This document shows positions 24,095 to 33,410 of a stretch of DNA of 64,000 bases, piece by piece. A program made the translations under genes and the position numbers. Under the pieces are notes generated by a model, which was not told where the DNA came from, did no database searches, and saw nothing but the letters and a program-made list of their open reading frames with translations. The DNA is from Mesorhizobium japonicum MAFF 303099. GTDB taxonomy: Bacteria; Pseudomonadota; Alphaproteobacteria; Rhizobiales; Rhizobiaceae. Numbering within the stretch: position 1 is the stretch's first letter; each line of letters starts with the position of its first letter. Location: contig NC_002679.1 in the NCBI RefSeq assembly GCF_000009625.1, forward strand, positions 124,001 through 188,000, read 5' to 3'.

Positions 24095-26796
24095 CGAACC
24101 GTCCTTGCAGGTTCGACTGACGGCGGCGCCGAATTGAGAGCCTCCAGGATTGCCCTCAGTCGCTCGTTCTCATCGACGTTTACCGTTATGCCTTCGCCCG
24201 AGAGGACATTGTCGGTAACGAGCTGGTTGAAGGCGTACATCCACTCTGAGAGCGCCAGGTAGGAGAAATTCCGCCGTTCCTTGGCAAGTTCGTCGCAGTT
24301 GGTGACGTTCGGCCGGCGGGCGAATACCCTGATCTCGCCGTCCTCCGTGCCGTCCGGGGCCATCGGCCGCTTCTCTTCCGGCACTCCATCGAAGCCAAGC
24401 GTGCTGACAAAACGGTTGATGCGGCTGGTCGCGAGGAAACCTGCCCTCTCGAGCAGGATGTCAGACCTCTCGACCGAACTTCCAGAGAGCTTGGCGAGAT
24501 CGTCGGCAATCTGCTCCTCGACCCCGGTGCGCCGGGCCGCCGCGGCAAGCTCGGCGATCAGCTCGCCTGCCAGTTTGTGGGTAAAGCCAATGGCCTGGAG
24601 TGCGCCGTCATTCCTTGATAGCGCCAGAAGCCCGTCCAGCCAGTGGCGCATCGCCGAGTGGGCGAGGTAGGCCTCTCGGGGGAGCGCCTTTTGCGAAACC
24701 GACGGCCCGGAAGGCGCCGTGGCGGCGACTGTCTTCTTCTTGTTCCCCGGCAGGGGAGGGGCGCCGGGCCGCGGAGGCGGAGCGACGCGCTTCTTCACGA
24801 CGGTATCGGCTCGACCATCCGAGGTCTCCTCGGGAGCGTTCTGGCGCTTGATGCGGTTGCCGTACTCGATGTGGAGATGCTCGGAAATCCCGTTCTGAGA
24901 AATCTGGAGCATCTTCATGGCCACGCCGAACTGCTCCCGCTCCCATGTCTCGGTGAGGCACGCAAGAATTTGGTCCGATACCTCCCGACGCTCGGCGATA
25001 CGCTTGTTGATGTCGCTCTCGACGAAATAGGGAGCGAGCACGCGGCGTATCTCGTGGGCGATGTTCCCGAGGCGGCCCTGTATCTGTCCATACTTGATCT
25101 CGGGACGGCAGATCGCCGCGAGGTTTTCCGCCAGGTAACTGACGCCGCCGTCGTTCAGCCTGAGGGCTTCGTCGAACGCCTTCGCCGGATCGCGGAAATG
25201 CTGCTGGATCTCGCTGACCTGGAGATATGCCTTGCGAATGGCGGCGACCTTCTTGACCTTGTCGGGCAGAATCTCAACTTCTTCGCCGCCGCGGTACCTA
25301 ATCAGGAACTCGGCCTTGAAGTTGGGATTGCGCAGCCAGTAGGTGTTGTTGAACGGCTTGCCCGGCGTCCATTCGAACGGCCACTTGTGGGCCTTCCCGA
25401 AATACCGCGTCAGTGAGGAACCCATTCGCGCGCTGAAACGGTCCGAAAGGCTCTGCCCCTCCTCGCCCGCCTTTTCGCTGAAGTGCATGTCGAACATCGT
25501 CAGCACCAGGAAAAGCGCGGTCTCGACGCGCGCCCTGTCGGCCGGGGTCTCGCCATGTGACGCCCTGATCCAGTCGTCGATCATGTCGGGAAGCGTCGCG
25601 ACGTCCTGGTTCGAAGGCTTGATGCAAAGGAGCATGCTCGAGAGTTCCTGCTCGGCGACGTAGCGGTCGAACAGGTAGGCAACCTTGCCCCTGACGAAGA
25701 GGTCCTTCAGCGCCTGGGGGTTGTCGTCGAAATAGGCCTGCAGGTCCACCCTCTGGCGGCTGCGCGCACCGGGGAAGTCGAGCAGGTCCGTGTGGTCGAA
25801 GAACGGCCACGGCCGCTGCGAGATGGCGATGCGGAGTTCGGCGGCCAAGGCCGTGATGACGGGCCGCGGGAGCGACACGGCCGGACCCTTCATTGGCCGT
25901 ATCAGCAGCTCCTCCTGGCCGGGTTTGCCAAGACCGAGCAAAGTCTCGACGTCGATGATGCTCCGGTCCCGGGGAACAAGCGCTTCGATGGAGCAGTAGG
26001 CGTCCTTGGCGAATCCGAGCTTCTCCAGCGCCTGCGCGAGTTCAAGGTAGACATCGGTGAATTTCCCAAAGCCGCCCCAGAGCACGGAGAAGAGTTCCGC
26101 GCGGTCCGCAATCGATAGCCGCGGCGCGAGGATCGCAGCCTCCTCCCAATAGGCGCCGAGCGTTTCGATGTTCGGCATACCGGCGAACTGCTTCTCGAAA
26201 TATTCCTGGATGTCCCAGATGTCCTCCTCGACGAGTCCGCCGGTGGCAACCTGCGACGACACGCGCCTCCGCGCCGCCTCGAGGGCGGACACCACGGTCT
26301 CGGGCGCGAGCGGCGTGCGTTTCTTCGCGTCCCCGTCCAGGAAGAAGCTGTTCCCCAGAATCTTCGCGATGTCGGTTTCGCTAAGCAGGCGCAGGACGAC
26401 CGGAGCGCCCGCGGGGCTGGGCTCCTCGTTGACAGAGAAGCGGGTCACCAGGCCTGTCGACTCGCGTTCGCCGCCTGGATTGATCTCGCGTATGAAGTCG
26501 ACCTCCCTGCCGAGATCGCCGAAGCGCGCCATCAAGGGTGCGCTCCCATGGCGGGCAAGAACCGACACCAGATACGACTTGCCAGCCTGGCTGGGGCCGA
26601 ATATGCCGACGCACATCGGGCGGTCGATCGCTTCCATCGCCTTGCGGGCCGCGACGACCGACTTCCTGAGATGCTGTTCGGCGCTGGCGCGCGTGTCGCC
26701 GACCCGCTCGGCGTTGGCGGCGGTCCCGATCCAGGCAAGGCCATCCTGCGCCGATTTCAGGGCGGTGCCGCAGCTTCTTTTCAACTCTTCACGCAT
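24091..26796 (-). CDS. SrfC-like putative virulence factor with P-loop
   Basis: A 901-residue cytoplasmic protein that reads like the SrfC family. A Walker A motif GPSQAGKS lies at residues 67-74 (GIFGPSQAGKSYLVSVLARHG), and DLLDFPGARSRQ near residue 335 resembles a G3/Walker B region with a dynamin- or GTPase-like character. A Pro-rich linker (PPPRPGAPPLPG, about 680) precedes a helical C-terminus. The family was named from a Salmonella SsrB-regulated gene; its biochemical role is not settled. It follows the SrfB-like gene by 15 bases. Confidence 0.8.
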   Translation of the reverse strand: MREELKRSCGTALKSAQDGLAWIGTAANAERVGDTRASAEQHLRKSVVAARKAMEAIDRPMCVGIFGPSQAGKSYLVSVLARHGSAPLMARFGDLGREVDFIREINPGGERESTGLVTRFSVNEEPSPAGAPVVLRLLSETDIAKILGNSFFLDGDAKKRTPLAPETVVSALEAARRRVSSQVATGGLVEEDIWDIQEYFEKQFAGMPNIETLGAYWEEAAILAPRLSIADRAELFSVLWGGFGKFTDVYLELAQALEKLGFAKDAYCSIEALVPRDRSIIDVETLLGLGKPGQEELLIRPMKGPAVSLPRPVITALAAELRIAISQRPWPFFDHTDLLDFPGARSRQRVDLQAYFDDNPQALKDLFVRGKVAYLFDRYVAEQELSSMLLCIKPSNQDVATLPDMIDDWIRASHGETPADRARVETALFLVLTMFDMHFSEKAGEEGQSLSDRFSARMGSSLTRYFGKAHKWPFEWTPGKPFNNTYWLRNPNFKAEFLIRYRGGEEVEILPDKVKKVAAIRKAYLQVSEIQQHFRDPAKAFDEALRLNDGGVSYLAENLAAICRPEIKYGQIQGRLGNIAHEIRRVLAPYFVESDINKRIAERREVSDQILACLTETWEREQFGVAMKMLQISQNGISEHLHIEYGNRIKRQNAPEETSDGRADTVVKKRVAPPPRPGAPPLPGNKKKTVAATAPSGPSVSQKALPREAYLAHSAMRHWLDGLLALSRNDGALQAIGFTHKLAGELIAELAAAARRTGVEEQIADDLAKLSGSSVERSDILLERAGFLATSRINRFVSTLGFDGVPEEKRPMAPDGTEDGEIRVFARRPNVTNCDELAKERRNFSYLALSEWMYAFNQLVTDNVLSGEGITVNVDENERLRAILEALNSAPPSVEPARTVR

Positions 26797-26811
26797 TGTT
26801 CAGCCGCCATT

Positions 26812-29800
26812 TCACTGGATGGAGATTATGCCGGTGTCGAGCCAGTAACCGTCGCCCGTCTCGACCGCGAGCGTGTCCAGCTTCAGTTCCATCATGCGTT
26901 TCACCGGAGCGCCGTCGGCGTCTTCCGCGTCCTCGATCACGAATTCCTCACGGGTCGCCTCGCTCGACAGAAGCTCGACTTCGCTCGGATCGTCCTCGTC
27001 GGGAACCTGGACGTTTCGGGCGATGGTCACGCGCACTGGCTTGCGCATGCTTCGCGTCGAGCGCGAGGCGGCCGCCGTTAGCTTGTAGAGCGGAGTGGCC
27101 ACCCATCGTTCGAGCGGCAGTTGCCTGAAGCCGATGCGGACCGGGCTGTGATAGTCGAACTCCGCCTCGGCCGACGCCTCTGCTTTATCAAGATCGATGT
27201 CTGAGAAAAGCAGAGTTTCGTCAGGAAGCGTCGCGTTGCCCTGGAGCCGCCCGATGTACCGGGCCGTCGATTTCATCCGAAGATATTTGGAATAGAGAGT
27301 GAAGTTGGTGATCTGCGCCTCGGACAGCGCGCACAGCATCGCGCCGACGACCGCCGTTGTCTTCGGGTCGTCAATATGCGTGTTGCTCACGCCCCGGAAG
27401 GGATACCAGGTGCCGACGCGATAGTCCTTGATCGGGATGACGCAGTCCGGGCGCACCGACATTTTGTTCATGAAGAGGTTTATCATGGGCGGTAGGCGCA
27501 TCGGCCGCCCGGTCAGGAGCACCACGTCGGCGTCCAGGTGGTTGATCGCCTCGGCGAGGTTGTCGAACACGCCGTCGAATATCGACAGGACGCACTCCTC
27601 CACAGCTTGGGGATCGATCGCGATGTCGCAGTCGGCGATGCTGAACTGCCCTGCTTCGAGCCCTCCCATGTTTTCCTTGAGATACCCGAGTATGCGGGCG
27701 TCGACCGGGATTTCGCCGTCTCGCCCCGCCCTGCCGGCCGCCTCGAAGAAGCTGCCTGCCTTCCGGATTTCCGTCTTGTGGCTTGTCGGCGGCAGGGTCT
27801 CGCACTCGGACAGGACGCCGATGGCGATCGGCTGCAGGACCTGAAGCACGAACTGGCGGCGCAGGTGCTTTTCCTGCTCGGACATGTTCGGGTTGTCCCC
27901 GGCGAAGCGGTCCTTGAGGTAGTTGCGCGCGTTCGGCAGTCCCGCCTGGGCGAGCCCTTCCTCGAGCCTCGGGATAACGAGCCTCTCGATCACCGTCTTC
28001 AGCAGGTCGTCGCCGGCGATGCGGAATCCCTCCCTGAAGTTCTGGTCGGGATACAGCGCCACGTTGTCGGTCTGGTAGTAGGTCGTCACCATGAGGTCGG
28101 TCGTGCCGCCGCCCACGTCGACGCTGGCGATGCGCAGGGACCGCTCCGTCTTCTGCTTGGACTTGGACGCCGGAAGCGACGACGGCCGTTCCCTGTCCTT
28201 GCCGAGCACGTCGAACAGCGTCCTGATCGATCCGCCCAGCTTGTGCACGGCCTCACCGTAGAGGTAGACGAGATGGACCGAGCTTGCCTCGTCCCACTCG
28301 CACTGGATCTCCGGCCGCTGGCTGTTGATCCCCGTGCTGCTGTCGCCCCACCCGGACAGGGACCAGAGGAGCTTGACGGCGGCTTCCGCCCGTGACTTCA
28401 GGATGCGCTGTTCCTGGATCGGGATTGCGGTGGGAATCGTCAAGATGATCTTGCGAAGCCGGCGCGGAGCGTCCTTGAGCCTTCGTTCGCGGCGGGTGCC
28501 GGGATTGTTCATCATGGACATCGCCTGCGCGATGATCTCCACGAGCATGAACGTGAAGAAGGACGACCTTGAGAAGCAGAAGCGGCTCGCCGTCTCCAAA
28601 TCGCCCTCCTTGACCTTCACTTTGAACTTGCGCCTGTCCTCCTCGATCTGCTGGAGAACGTCGCCACGGTTGTTCACGAAACGGTACATGGAGCGCTCGA
28701 TCAGCGGTTCTGTTCCCGAATCGCTATGCGATGCCGAGCGGAACCGCCACTCCTGCAGGACAGGATCGGAACTCCAGAGATACCGTTTCGGCGAGGAAAG
28801 CCCGGTCGCTGCCTCGGTGCCTTCCGATTCACCGCGCAGGCGCGATGCCTCCGGGCCGATGCGGAGCAGGCTTGGCCAGAAGAACGCCCGGGGACGGCCA
28901 GACCGCCTGGCGATGTCTTCCGCTCCGAATTCCGCGGCCACCAGCTCGCATTGGCTTTCGAACGGATCGCGGTAGACAAGCTCGGGCTTCGAGAGATCCC
29001 GCAGTTCCAGGACGACGGAGTTGTTGAGGTCGACGTTCACGTCGTCAGGGAACGACTGGATCAGCAACCCGCACGACCGCGAGTTTCCCAGGTCAAGCAC
29101 GAGATCCACGTCGACAGGCTGGACGTTCCTGTTGTCGCTGATGGTGTCGACAAGCGTGACACGAACCGGGCTGATCACGCTGGCGAGGAACTGGACGAAG
29201 GTGATGTACCGGGCGAGATGCTCGAACTGGTAGGGAAAATCTTCCGGGCGAAGCTCCTTGCCCTTCCTCTGTTGCTTCTTGAAAGAATGGAGAATGTCCT
29301 TCAGCCATTCGTCCAGCCACTTCTGCGCGTCAACCGGGCCTTGCCCTTGAACCTCGATCTTGTGGGACAGGAACGAGATGACGTCGGGGAGCCGGCTGAC
29401 GAACCGGAATGATTCCGTCCGCATCGCGTCTTCCGGACAGGGCGCGAGGTAGGGACGGTTGGGCTTCCGGGGGGCAAGCGAGCTGTCGAAGGCAAAAATC
29501 GCCCGATGCGTTCCTTTCCGGTCGCCGTGGGCGTTCCTGGTCTCCGTCACCCTTACCCGGACCCAGTCGGTTGGTCCCTGCGCGTATATTTCGTTGCCCA
29601 GGTCGTCCTTGCCGGGCTCGATCTTGAAGAACGGCATTGGGACCCAGCGGTCGAGGAAGGTATTGAGCGCCACGGACTTGTTGATGTCGTACGCCTCGTC
29701 GTTGCCTTTCGCAGGATAGGGCGGCTGGTCGGAATCCGGATCGTCATCGCTCCAGTTGGGCAGAAGGCGGATGACGGCCTTTCCGTCCGAACCTGTTTCG

Positions 29801-29937
29801 GCTGGCGACGTCCGTTCGACGAACGACCGGGAGAGGCGGGGGGACGCGTCGAGGTCGAACCCGAACTCGACGAACTGGATGCCGCTGTCAGGCACCAGCG
29901 TGAAGCCGTCGCTGAAATCGGCGAGGTTGGTCAGCAC
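26812..29937 (-). CDS. SrfB-like protein with actin/Hsp70-type ATPase motifs
   Basis: A 1041-residue cytoplasmic protein matching the SrfB family in length and pattern. Two phosphate-binding blocks typical of the actin/Hsp70 fold are visible: DLVLDLGNSRSCGLLIQ near residue 280 and IASVDVGGGTTDLMVT near 600. An adenosine-loop-like VVLLTGRPMRLPPM sits near 805. It probably binds ATP and works with the SrfC-like protein encoded immediately downstream. The start MLTNLADFSDGF has no clear ribosome site, but no better one is nearby. Confidence 0.82.
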   Translation of the reverse strand: MLTNLADFSDGFTLVPDSGIQFVEFGFDLDASPRLSRSFVERTSPAETGSDGKAVIRLLPNWSDDDPDSDQPPYPAKGNDEAYDINKSVALNTFLDRWVPMPFFKIEPGKDDLGNEIYAQGPTDWVRVRVTETRNAHGDRKGTHRAIFAFDSSLAPRKPNRPYLAPCPEDAMRTESFRFVSRLPDVISFLSHKIEVQGQGPVDAQKWLDEWLKDILHSFKKQQRKGKELRPEDFPYQFEHLARYITFVQFLASVISPVRVTLVDTISDNRNVQPVDVDLVLDLGNSRSCGLLIQSFPDDVNVDLNNSVVLELRDLSKPELVYRDPFESQCELVAAEFGAEDIARRSGRPRAFFWPSLLRIGPEASRLRGESEGTEAATGLSSPKRYLWSSDPVLQEWRFRSASHSDSGTEPLIERSMYRFVNNRGDVLQQIEEDRRKFKVKVKEGDLETASRFCFSRSSFFTFMLVEIIAQAMSMMNNPGTRRERRLKDAPRRLRKIILTIPTAIPIQEQRILKSRAEAAVKLLWSLSGWGDSSTGINSQRPEIQCEWDEASSVHLVYLYGEAVHKLGGSIRTLFDVLGKDRERPSSLPASKSKQKTERSLRIASVDVGGGTTDLMVTTYYQTDNVALYPDQNFREGFRIAGDDLLKTVIERLVIPRLEEGLAQAGLPNARNYLKDRFAGDNPNMSEQEKHLRRQFVLQVLQPIAIGVLSECETLPPTSHKTEIRKAGSFFEAAGRAGRDGEIPVDARILGYLKENMGGLEAGQFSIADCDIAIDPQAVEECVLSIFDGVFDNLAEAINHLDADVVLLTGRPMRLPPMINLFMNKMSVRPDCVIPIKDYRVGTWYPFRGVSNTHIDDPKTTAVVGAMLCALSEAQITNFTLYSKYLRMKSTARYIGRLQGNATLPDETLLFSDIDLDKAEASAEAEFDYHSPVRIGFRQLPLERWVATPLYKLTAAASRSTRSMRKPVRVTIARNVQVPDEDDPSEVELLSSEATREEFVIEDAEDADGAPVKRMMELKLDTLAVETGDGYWLDTGIISIQ

Positions 29938-30013
29938 GCAGCCACCCCCTCTGTTCCGCGAGTTACGTCCCAGGTCTTATGTCGAAGTGGAATGTCAAAC
30001 ATATCGATACCAA

Positions 30014-31339
30014 CTACTGCTTGCATTCTGATTTCTTCTTGCATGCGTGAACGTCTGCGGTCATAAAATTGCACTCCGGCAGAGGGTCCCCTAGATTCCA
30101 CTTTATTGATTTCTGCTTCCCGTCCCCGCCTGTGGCAGACGAAGCGCTGCCAAGACAGACTTTTTCTTTATCGTTGTACCTAAAACGTATCTCAAACGGG
30201 ATCTCTTTAGTAGGGTTTCCTTCCAGATCGATGCTTGTAGGATTCACTTCAAATACATAAGACCCGGCCGGAATGTCCTTCTGCCAAAATATGTTCTCGA
30301 CTGGCTCAGAACTTACGTTCTCTCTGCGAAACCTGTTTGAATCGACGTCTTTTATGCCGTCACCGCAAATCCCGGGGCCCTTGTCGTTCCAGCCAAGAGT
30401 TCCGCCAGGGCATTCAGCGATCAGATCAAGGTCGTCACGCGTGTGCCACGTCAATGTCACTTGCAGCTTCCCGGTTTGCCCTTTTCTGTCGTCCAGCTTC
30501 TTATCCATGTCTTTCGACACGTCCGACTGAGGCGGCGTCCGTACGCACGAGTTCAGGTGCCGCCGGAGCTGCTCTTCGAGTACTGCGGCTTCAGCCATCA
30601 GCTCCTGTGTGTGCAGGCTTTCCTGGTCAACCGTCGGCGGCGGCGCCACAAGGGCGCAGTAAGCGCCTCCTCCTTTTCCAAAAGCCGTGAGGCCAAATGG
30701 GAGGGACACGCCGCATGCCGGCAACAGCAGCCAGGCGGTGGCTCCGGCGAGCGCTATGGGGATGAGCCACAGAAGGCTGGCGGCCAGCCACCTCCAGGAG
30801 CGGCCGCCTGGCCGGGCCGGAGGCGGCTTGATGTTGTCGGCTATCGGTATTCTATCGGTTTTCCCGGATATCTCTCCTCCGCCGCTCGTCTCTGCGTCGT
30901 GCCTTTCGTACCCCCATGCCGTCAGGACGAGCATTCCGTCGCCCCTGCCTGAACCGCCCGAGATCCAAACGTTCTCGTCTCCCGGGAACGTCACCGCGTT
31001 GCGAAGCGCCGTGGCCGTGGACCTTGCGGTGGTGTCGCCGCGGCTATCGTGCGCGGCGGCTGCACGAAGGACCGCTTGGACGGAATGTTGGAGACGCGCT
31101 TTGTAGAAATCGGCCGTTTCGGCAGGGAGGTCTGTCAATCGGACAAGCGGATCTTCGCGCTCCGTATACCAGTCGATCCCCGTTCCGTCCTTGCGAGGCA
31201 CCGGCTCTGCCAGTTCCAGCCCGATCCCGTTGGGGAATTCCCGGCTGAGGAGCGCCTGCATCCTATGGACCGAACGTTCTGCGGTGGACCCGAGGGAACG
31301 CATGAGGCTGAGCGTGGTGGTGGCGACGAACTGGCTCAT
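30014..31339 (-). CDS. SrfA-like bitopic membrane protein
   Basis: A 441-residue protein starting at the ATG that overlaps the protease stop (ATGA). The N-terminal region has the SrfA-type VPRKDGTGIDWYTE segment and a long helical part. A membrane helix follows (WLAASLLWLIPIALAGATAWLL, about 184-205). The C-terminal half has four or more Cys and a beta-rich segment (LQVTLTWHTRDDLDLIAECPGG, AGSYVFEVNP) that resembles the DUF2135/YfaP type. The C-terminus is probably periplasmic. Together with the next two genes it completes a srfABC-like set. Confidence 0.7.
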   Translation of the reverse strand: MSQFVATTTLSLMRSLGSTAERSVHRMQALLSREFPNGIGLELAEPVPRKDGTGIDWYTEREDPLVRLTDLPAETADFYKARLQHSVQAVLRAAAAHDSRGDTTARSTATALRNAVTFPGDENVWISGGSGRGDGMLVLTAWGYERHDAETSGGGEISGKTDRIPIADNIKPPPARPGGRSWRWLAASLLWLIPIALAGATAWLLLPACGVSLPFGLTAFGKGGGAYCALVAPPPTVDQESLHTQELMAEAAVLEEQLRRHLNSCVRTPPQSDVSKDMDKKLDDRKGQTGKLQVTLTWHTRDDLDLIAECPGGTLGWNDKGPGICGDGIKDVDSNRFRRENVSSEPVENIFWQKDIPAGSYVFEVNPTSIDLEGNPTKEIPFEIRFRYNDKEKVCLGSASSATGGDGKQKSIKWNLGDPLPECNFMTADVHACKKKSECKQ

Positions 31340-32994
31340 TTGGCGGGTCCCGGCTGCCCTGGCGTCGGGGCCGCGGCTGGGACGCACGGCTTGTCAGTCG
31401 TGGTTACCGTCACGCCGTTTGACGACAGGAAGCGGATTGCGTCGCGAGCGCTGAGGGAGAAGTTCAGCTTCTGTGCGTTCTCTCCGTCGAGGATTATGAA
31501 GGTGTTCACCCCGACCGCTCGGCCGCAAGCGTCCGAAAGCGGGCCTCCGCTGTTGCCGCGCGAAATATTCGCGGAATGGGTAATGACTTTCGTCGCGCCG
31601 TCCTGGGGCATGGCCATCACGTTGCCTTGCGTGACCACCATCTCGAGATTGCCAATGCCGCTTGTGTCGCCGTTGATGATGTCCCGGTAGGTTTTGTCCA
31701 TGGACATCACGAAGCCTGGAAATCCACCCGCAATGACGCTGTCCAGCCTTCCGATTCCGGTCGAAAGTTGTAGGGCCGTCACGCCGCTGGGCGCGTCGTC
31801 CACGCGCAGGAGCGCGAAGTCCGGGTCTCCGGTCGCGCTTGCGGCGGCTTTCGCGACGACATGCGCGGGAACCGCGCGCCCAAGCGCCTTGCTCGCGACG
31901 AACACCGTGTCGCCAGCGCCCTCGACGACATGGTTGTTGGTGAGGATGTCTCGTGGGCCGACGAAGAATCCGCTTCCGGTACTGAGCGAGTTCCCGGTGA
32001 GAGGCGCAAGCACCAGGACCGTGGCCGAGTCAAGGGAGGCTAGAAGGGCTTGTGGTGAACCGGGCGGGGGAGGCGGCCCGACGGCGGCGCCGGGCTTTTG
32101 GGGGTCCAGAATCTGGGGGCCAAGCACTGATGCGTCCGCATTGCATGCGGCCTTTGCGAGTTCCGCTTTGATTTTGCCGATCCGCGCTTCGAGGCTTCGG
32201 TTGATCTCCGCGTTGTCCACCAAAGAAGGCGGCTGCGGCGGTTGAAGCGCCTCAGGATAAAGCAGGTTGCCCGGCCATGCCGCGTAGATCAGGCAAGCCG
32301 CGAATACAAGCGCTATCGCCAGGACAGGCCAAAGCGAAATCCGTCTGGTTTTTGCCGAAGTCATCGGTTGAGACACCGGGGAGGAGCTTACGGGCTTGGA
32401 GGGCTCGGCACGCTCCGGTGCAGACACCACCCTTGCCGTCCCGAGAGCGGCGCCGCCAATCGTCCACGTCTGGCCGGGCACTCGGGGCGATATTCCGGAC
32501 GGAAGGTAGGAGGCTATAGTCCTCTCACTGTGCCGGACGAAAGCGGCGGGGGAGGAGCGGGCCTCTTCAGGCAGCATTCCCCAGTTCGTGAGGACAGCAT
32601 TTTCGCCGACGGCCACGATCGAGCTGTCGTCGGCGACATTGAGCATCGCGGCGACGGTCTCGCCGATTTCCCGGTCCGCCAGCGCCGGGCGAAGGGCCTC
32701 GAACCGTGCGGCCAGGCTCGACAGGACCCGCGACCGCATACCTCGGTCGAGCATATCCAGCTGCTTCGGTTCGTCGTCGAATGCACCGAACCAGGCCACG
32801 ACCAGGCGGCCGTCGTCCTGCTCCTTGACGTTCGGTTCGGCGAACAGCCGCGACGCGTCATCCCCGCACAGTTTTTCTATGCGGGCGAACGTCGCATCGC
32901 AGTCACGCCATAGCGACTTCCCGTCAACAGCCAATACGTCGACGGATCGCGCTTGCGTCGATCGAATGAAGTGGACGTTGCCCCCTCCAGCCAT
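31336..32994 (-). CDS. Membrane-anchored trypsin-like serine protease (S1C/DegP type)
   Basis: A 552-residue protein. Residues 1-215 form a soluble domain. A membrane helix (LWPVLAIALVFAACLIYAAW, about 220-240) and a short coiled-coil-like segment precede the protease domain. The triad is visible: His in TNNHVVEG near 354, Asp in DPDFALLRVD near 391 and Ser in ISRGNSGGPL near 479. There is no PDZ domain. GGGGAAG lies before the ATG. It is the first gene of the operon, and the protease domain should lie in the periplasm. The PAN-type proteins are possible substrates, but that is only inference. Confidence 0.85.
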   Translation of the reverse strand: MAGGGNVHFIRSTQARSVDVLAVDGKSLWRDCDATFARIEKLCGDDASRLFAEPNVKEQDDGRLVVAWFGAFDDEPKQLDMLDRGMRSRVLSSLAARFEALRPALADREIGETVAAMLNVADDSSIVAVGENAVLTNWGMLPEEARSSPAAFVRHSERTIASYLPSGISPRVPGQTWTIGGAALGTARVVSAPERAEPSKPVSSSPVSQPMTSAKTRRISLWPVLAIALVFAACLIYAAWPGNLLYPEALQPPQPPSLVDNAEINRSLEARIGKIKAELAKAACNADASVLGPQILDPQKPGAAVGPPPPPGSPQALLASLDSATVLVLAPLTGNSLSTGSGFFVGPRDILTNNHVVEGAGDTVFVASKALGRAVPAHVVAKAAASATGDPDFALLRVDDAPSGVTALQLSTGIGRLDSVIAGGFPGFVMSMDKTYRDIINGDTSGIGNLEMVVTQGNVMAMPQDGATKVITHSANISRGNSGGPLSDACGRAVGVNTFIILDGENAQKLNFSLSARDAIRFLSSNGVTVTTTDKPCVPAAAPTPGQPGPAK

Positions 32995-33410
32995 CCAGTC
33001 TTCCCCGGCCGCGCCTACTTGCCGTCAACTATGCGCGGCATCCCCGACGGCCATACTTCGACGGAACCAAACTCTGAGTCAACAAGCGCTTAGTGGATTT
33101 GGCAGCCATGCTTAACCTGATGGGGCGGACGTCATATTTGCTTGCGTTCGTCAGTCTAGCCCAGGTTCGTATGAATTTTACTTTGCCACATACCCTATTT
33201 GGGGGATCAAGCGGCATACGCTGCAGAAATATGATTGCCTGCGTCGTATTGCCCCGCGTGAACAAATTGCCGACGACTGGATGGTGCATTCAAGCCGGCC
33301 ATATGCTTTGGCGGCCTTGCCATGAGGCTTCTGGCCTGCTCATCTCTGGCAAATCGGGTCGGAACCCACCAGCGCCGATCCGACGACAGGCACATATGCC
33401 GGGGGGACAC
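32995..33410. other. Divergent intergenic region of the protease operon and a PAN gene
   Basis: About 415 bases between the minus-strand operon start and the plus-strand gene at 33411. It holds motif site B, described separately. A longer open frame reaching back to 33093 exists, but the translated part has no signal peptide or family features, so I treat it as untranslated. No other structure was seen. Confidence 0.55.
33191..33235 (+). promoter_or_regulatory. Motif site B with downstream -10 element
   Basis: TACCCTATTTGGGGG (33191-33205) shares CCCTATTTGGG with site A. The -10-like TATGAT (33230-33235) lies at almost the same spacing as in site A (one base longer). Both promoters therefore have the same architecture. 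The site is also about 190 bases upstream of the divergent operon starting at 32994, so it could serve both directions. Confidence 0.55.

Noticed and set aside
27538..28395. Long plus-strand frames opposite the SrfB-like gene
   Set aside because: They are antisense shadows caused by high GC and have no ribosome sites or motifs.
33093..33410. N-terminal extension of the PAN gene at 33411
   Set aside because: The extra 106 residues place the signal peptide internally, and a good ribosome site lies directly before 33411.
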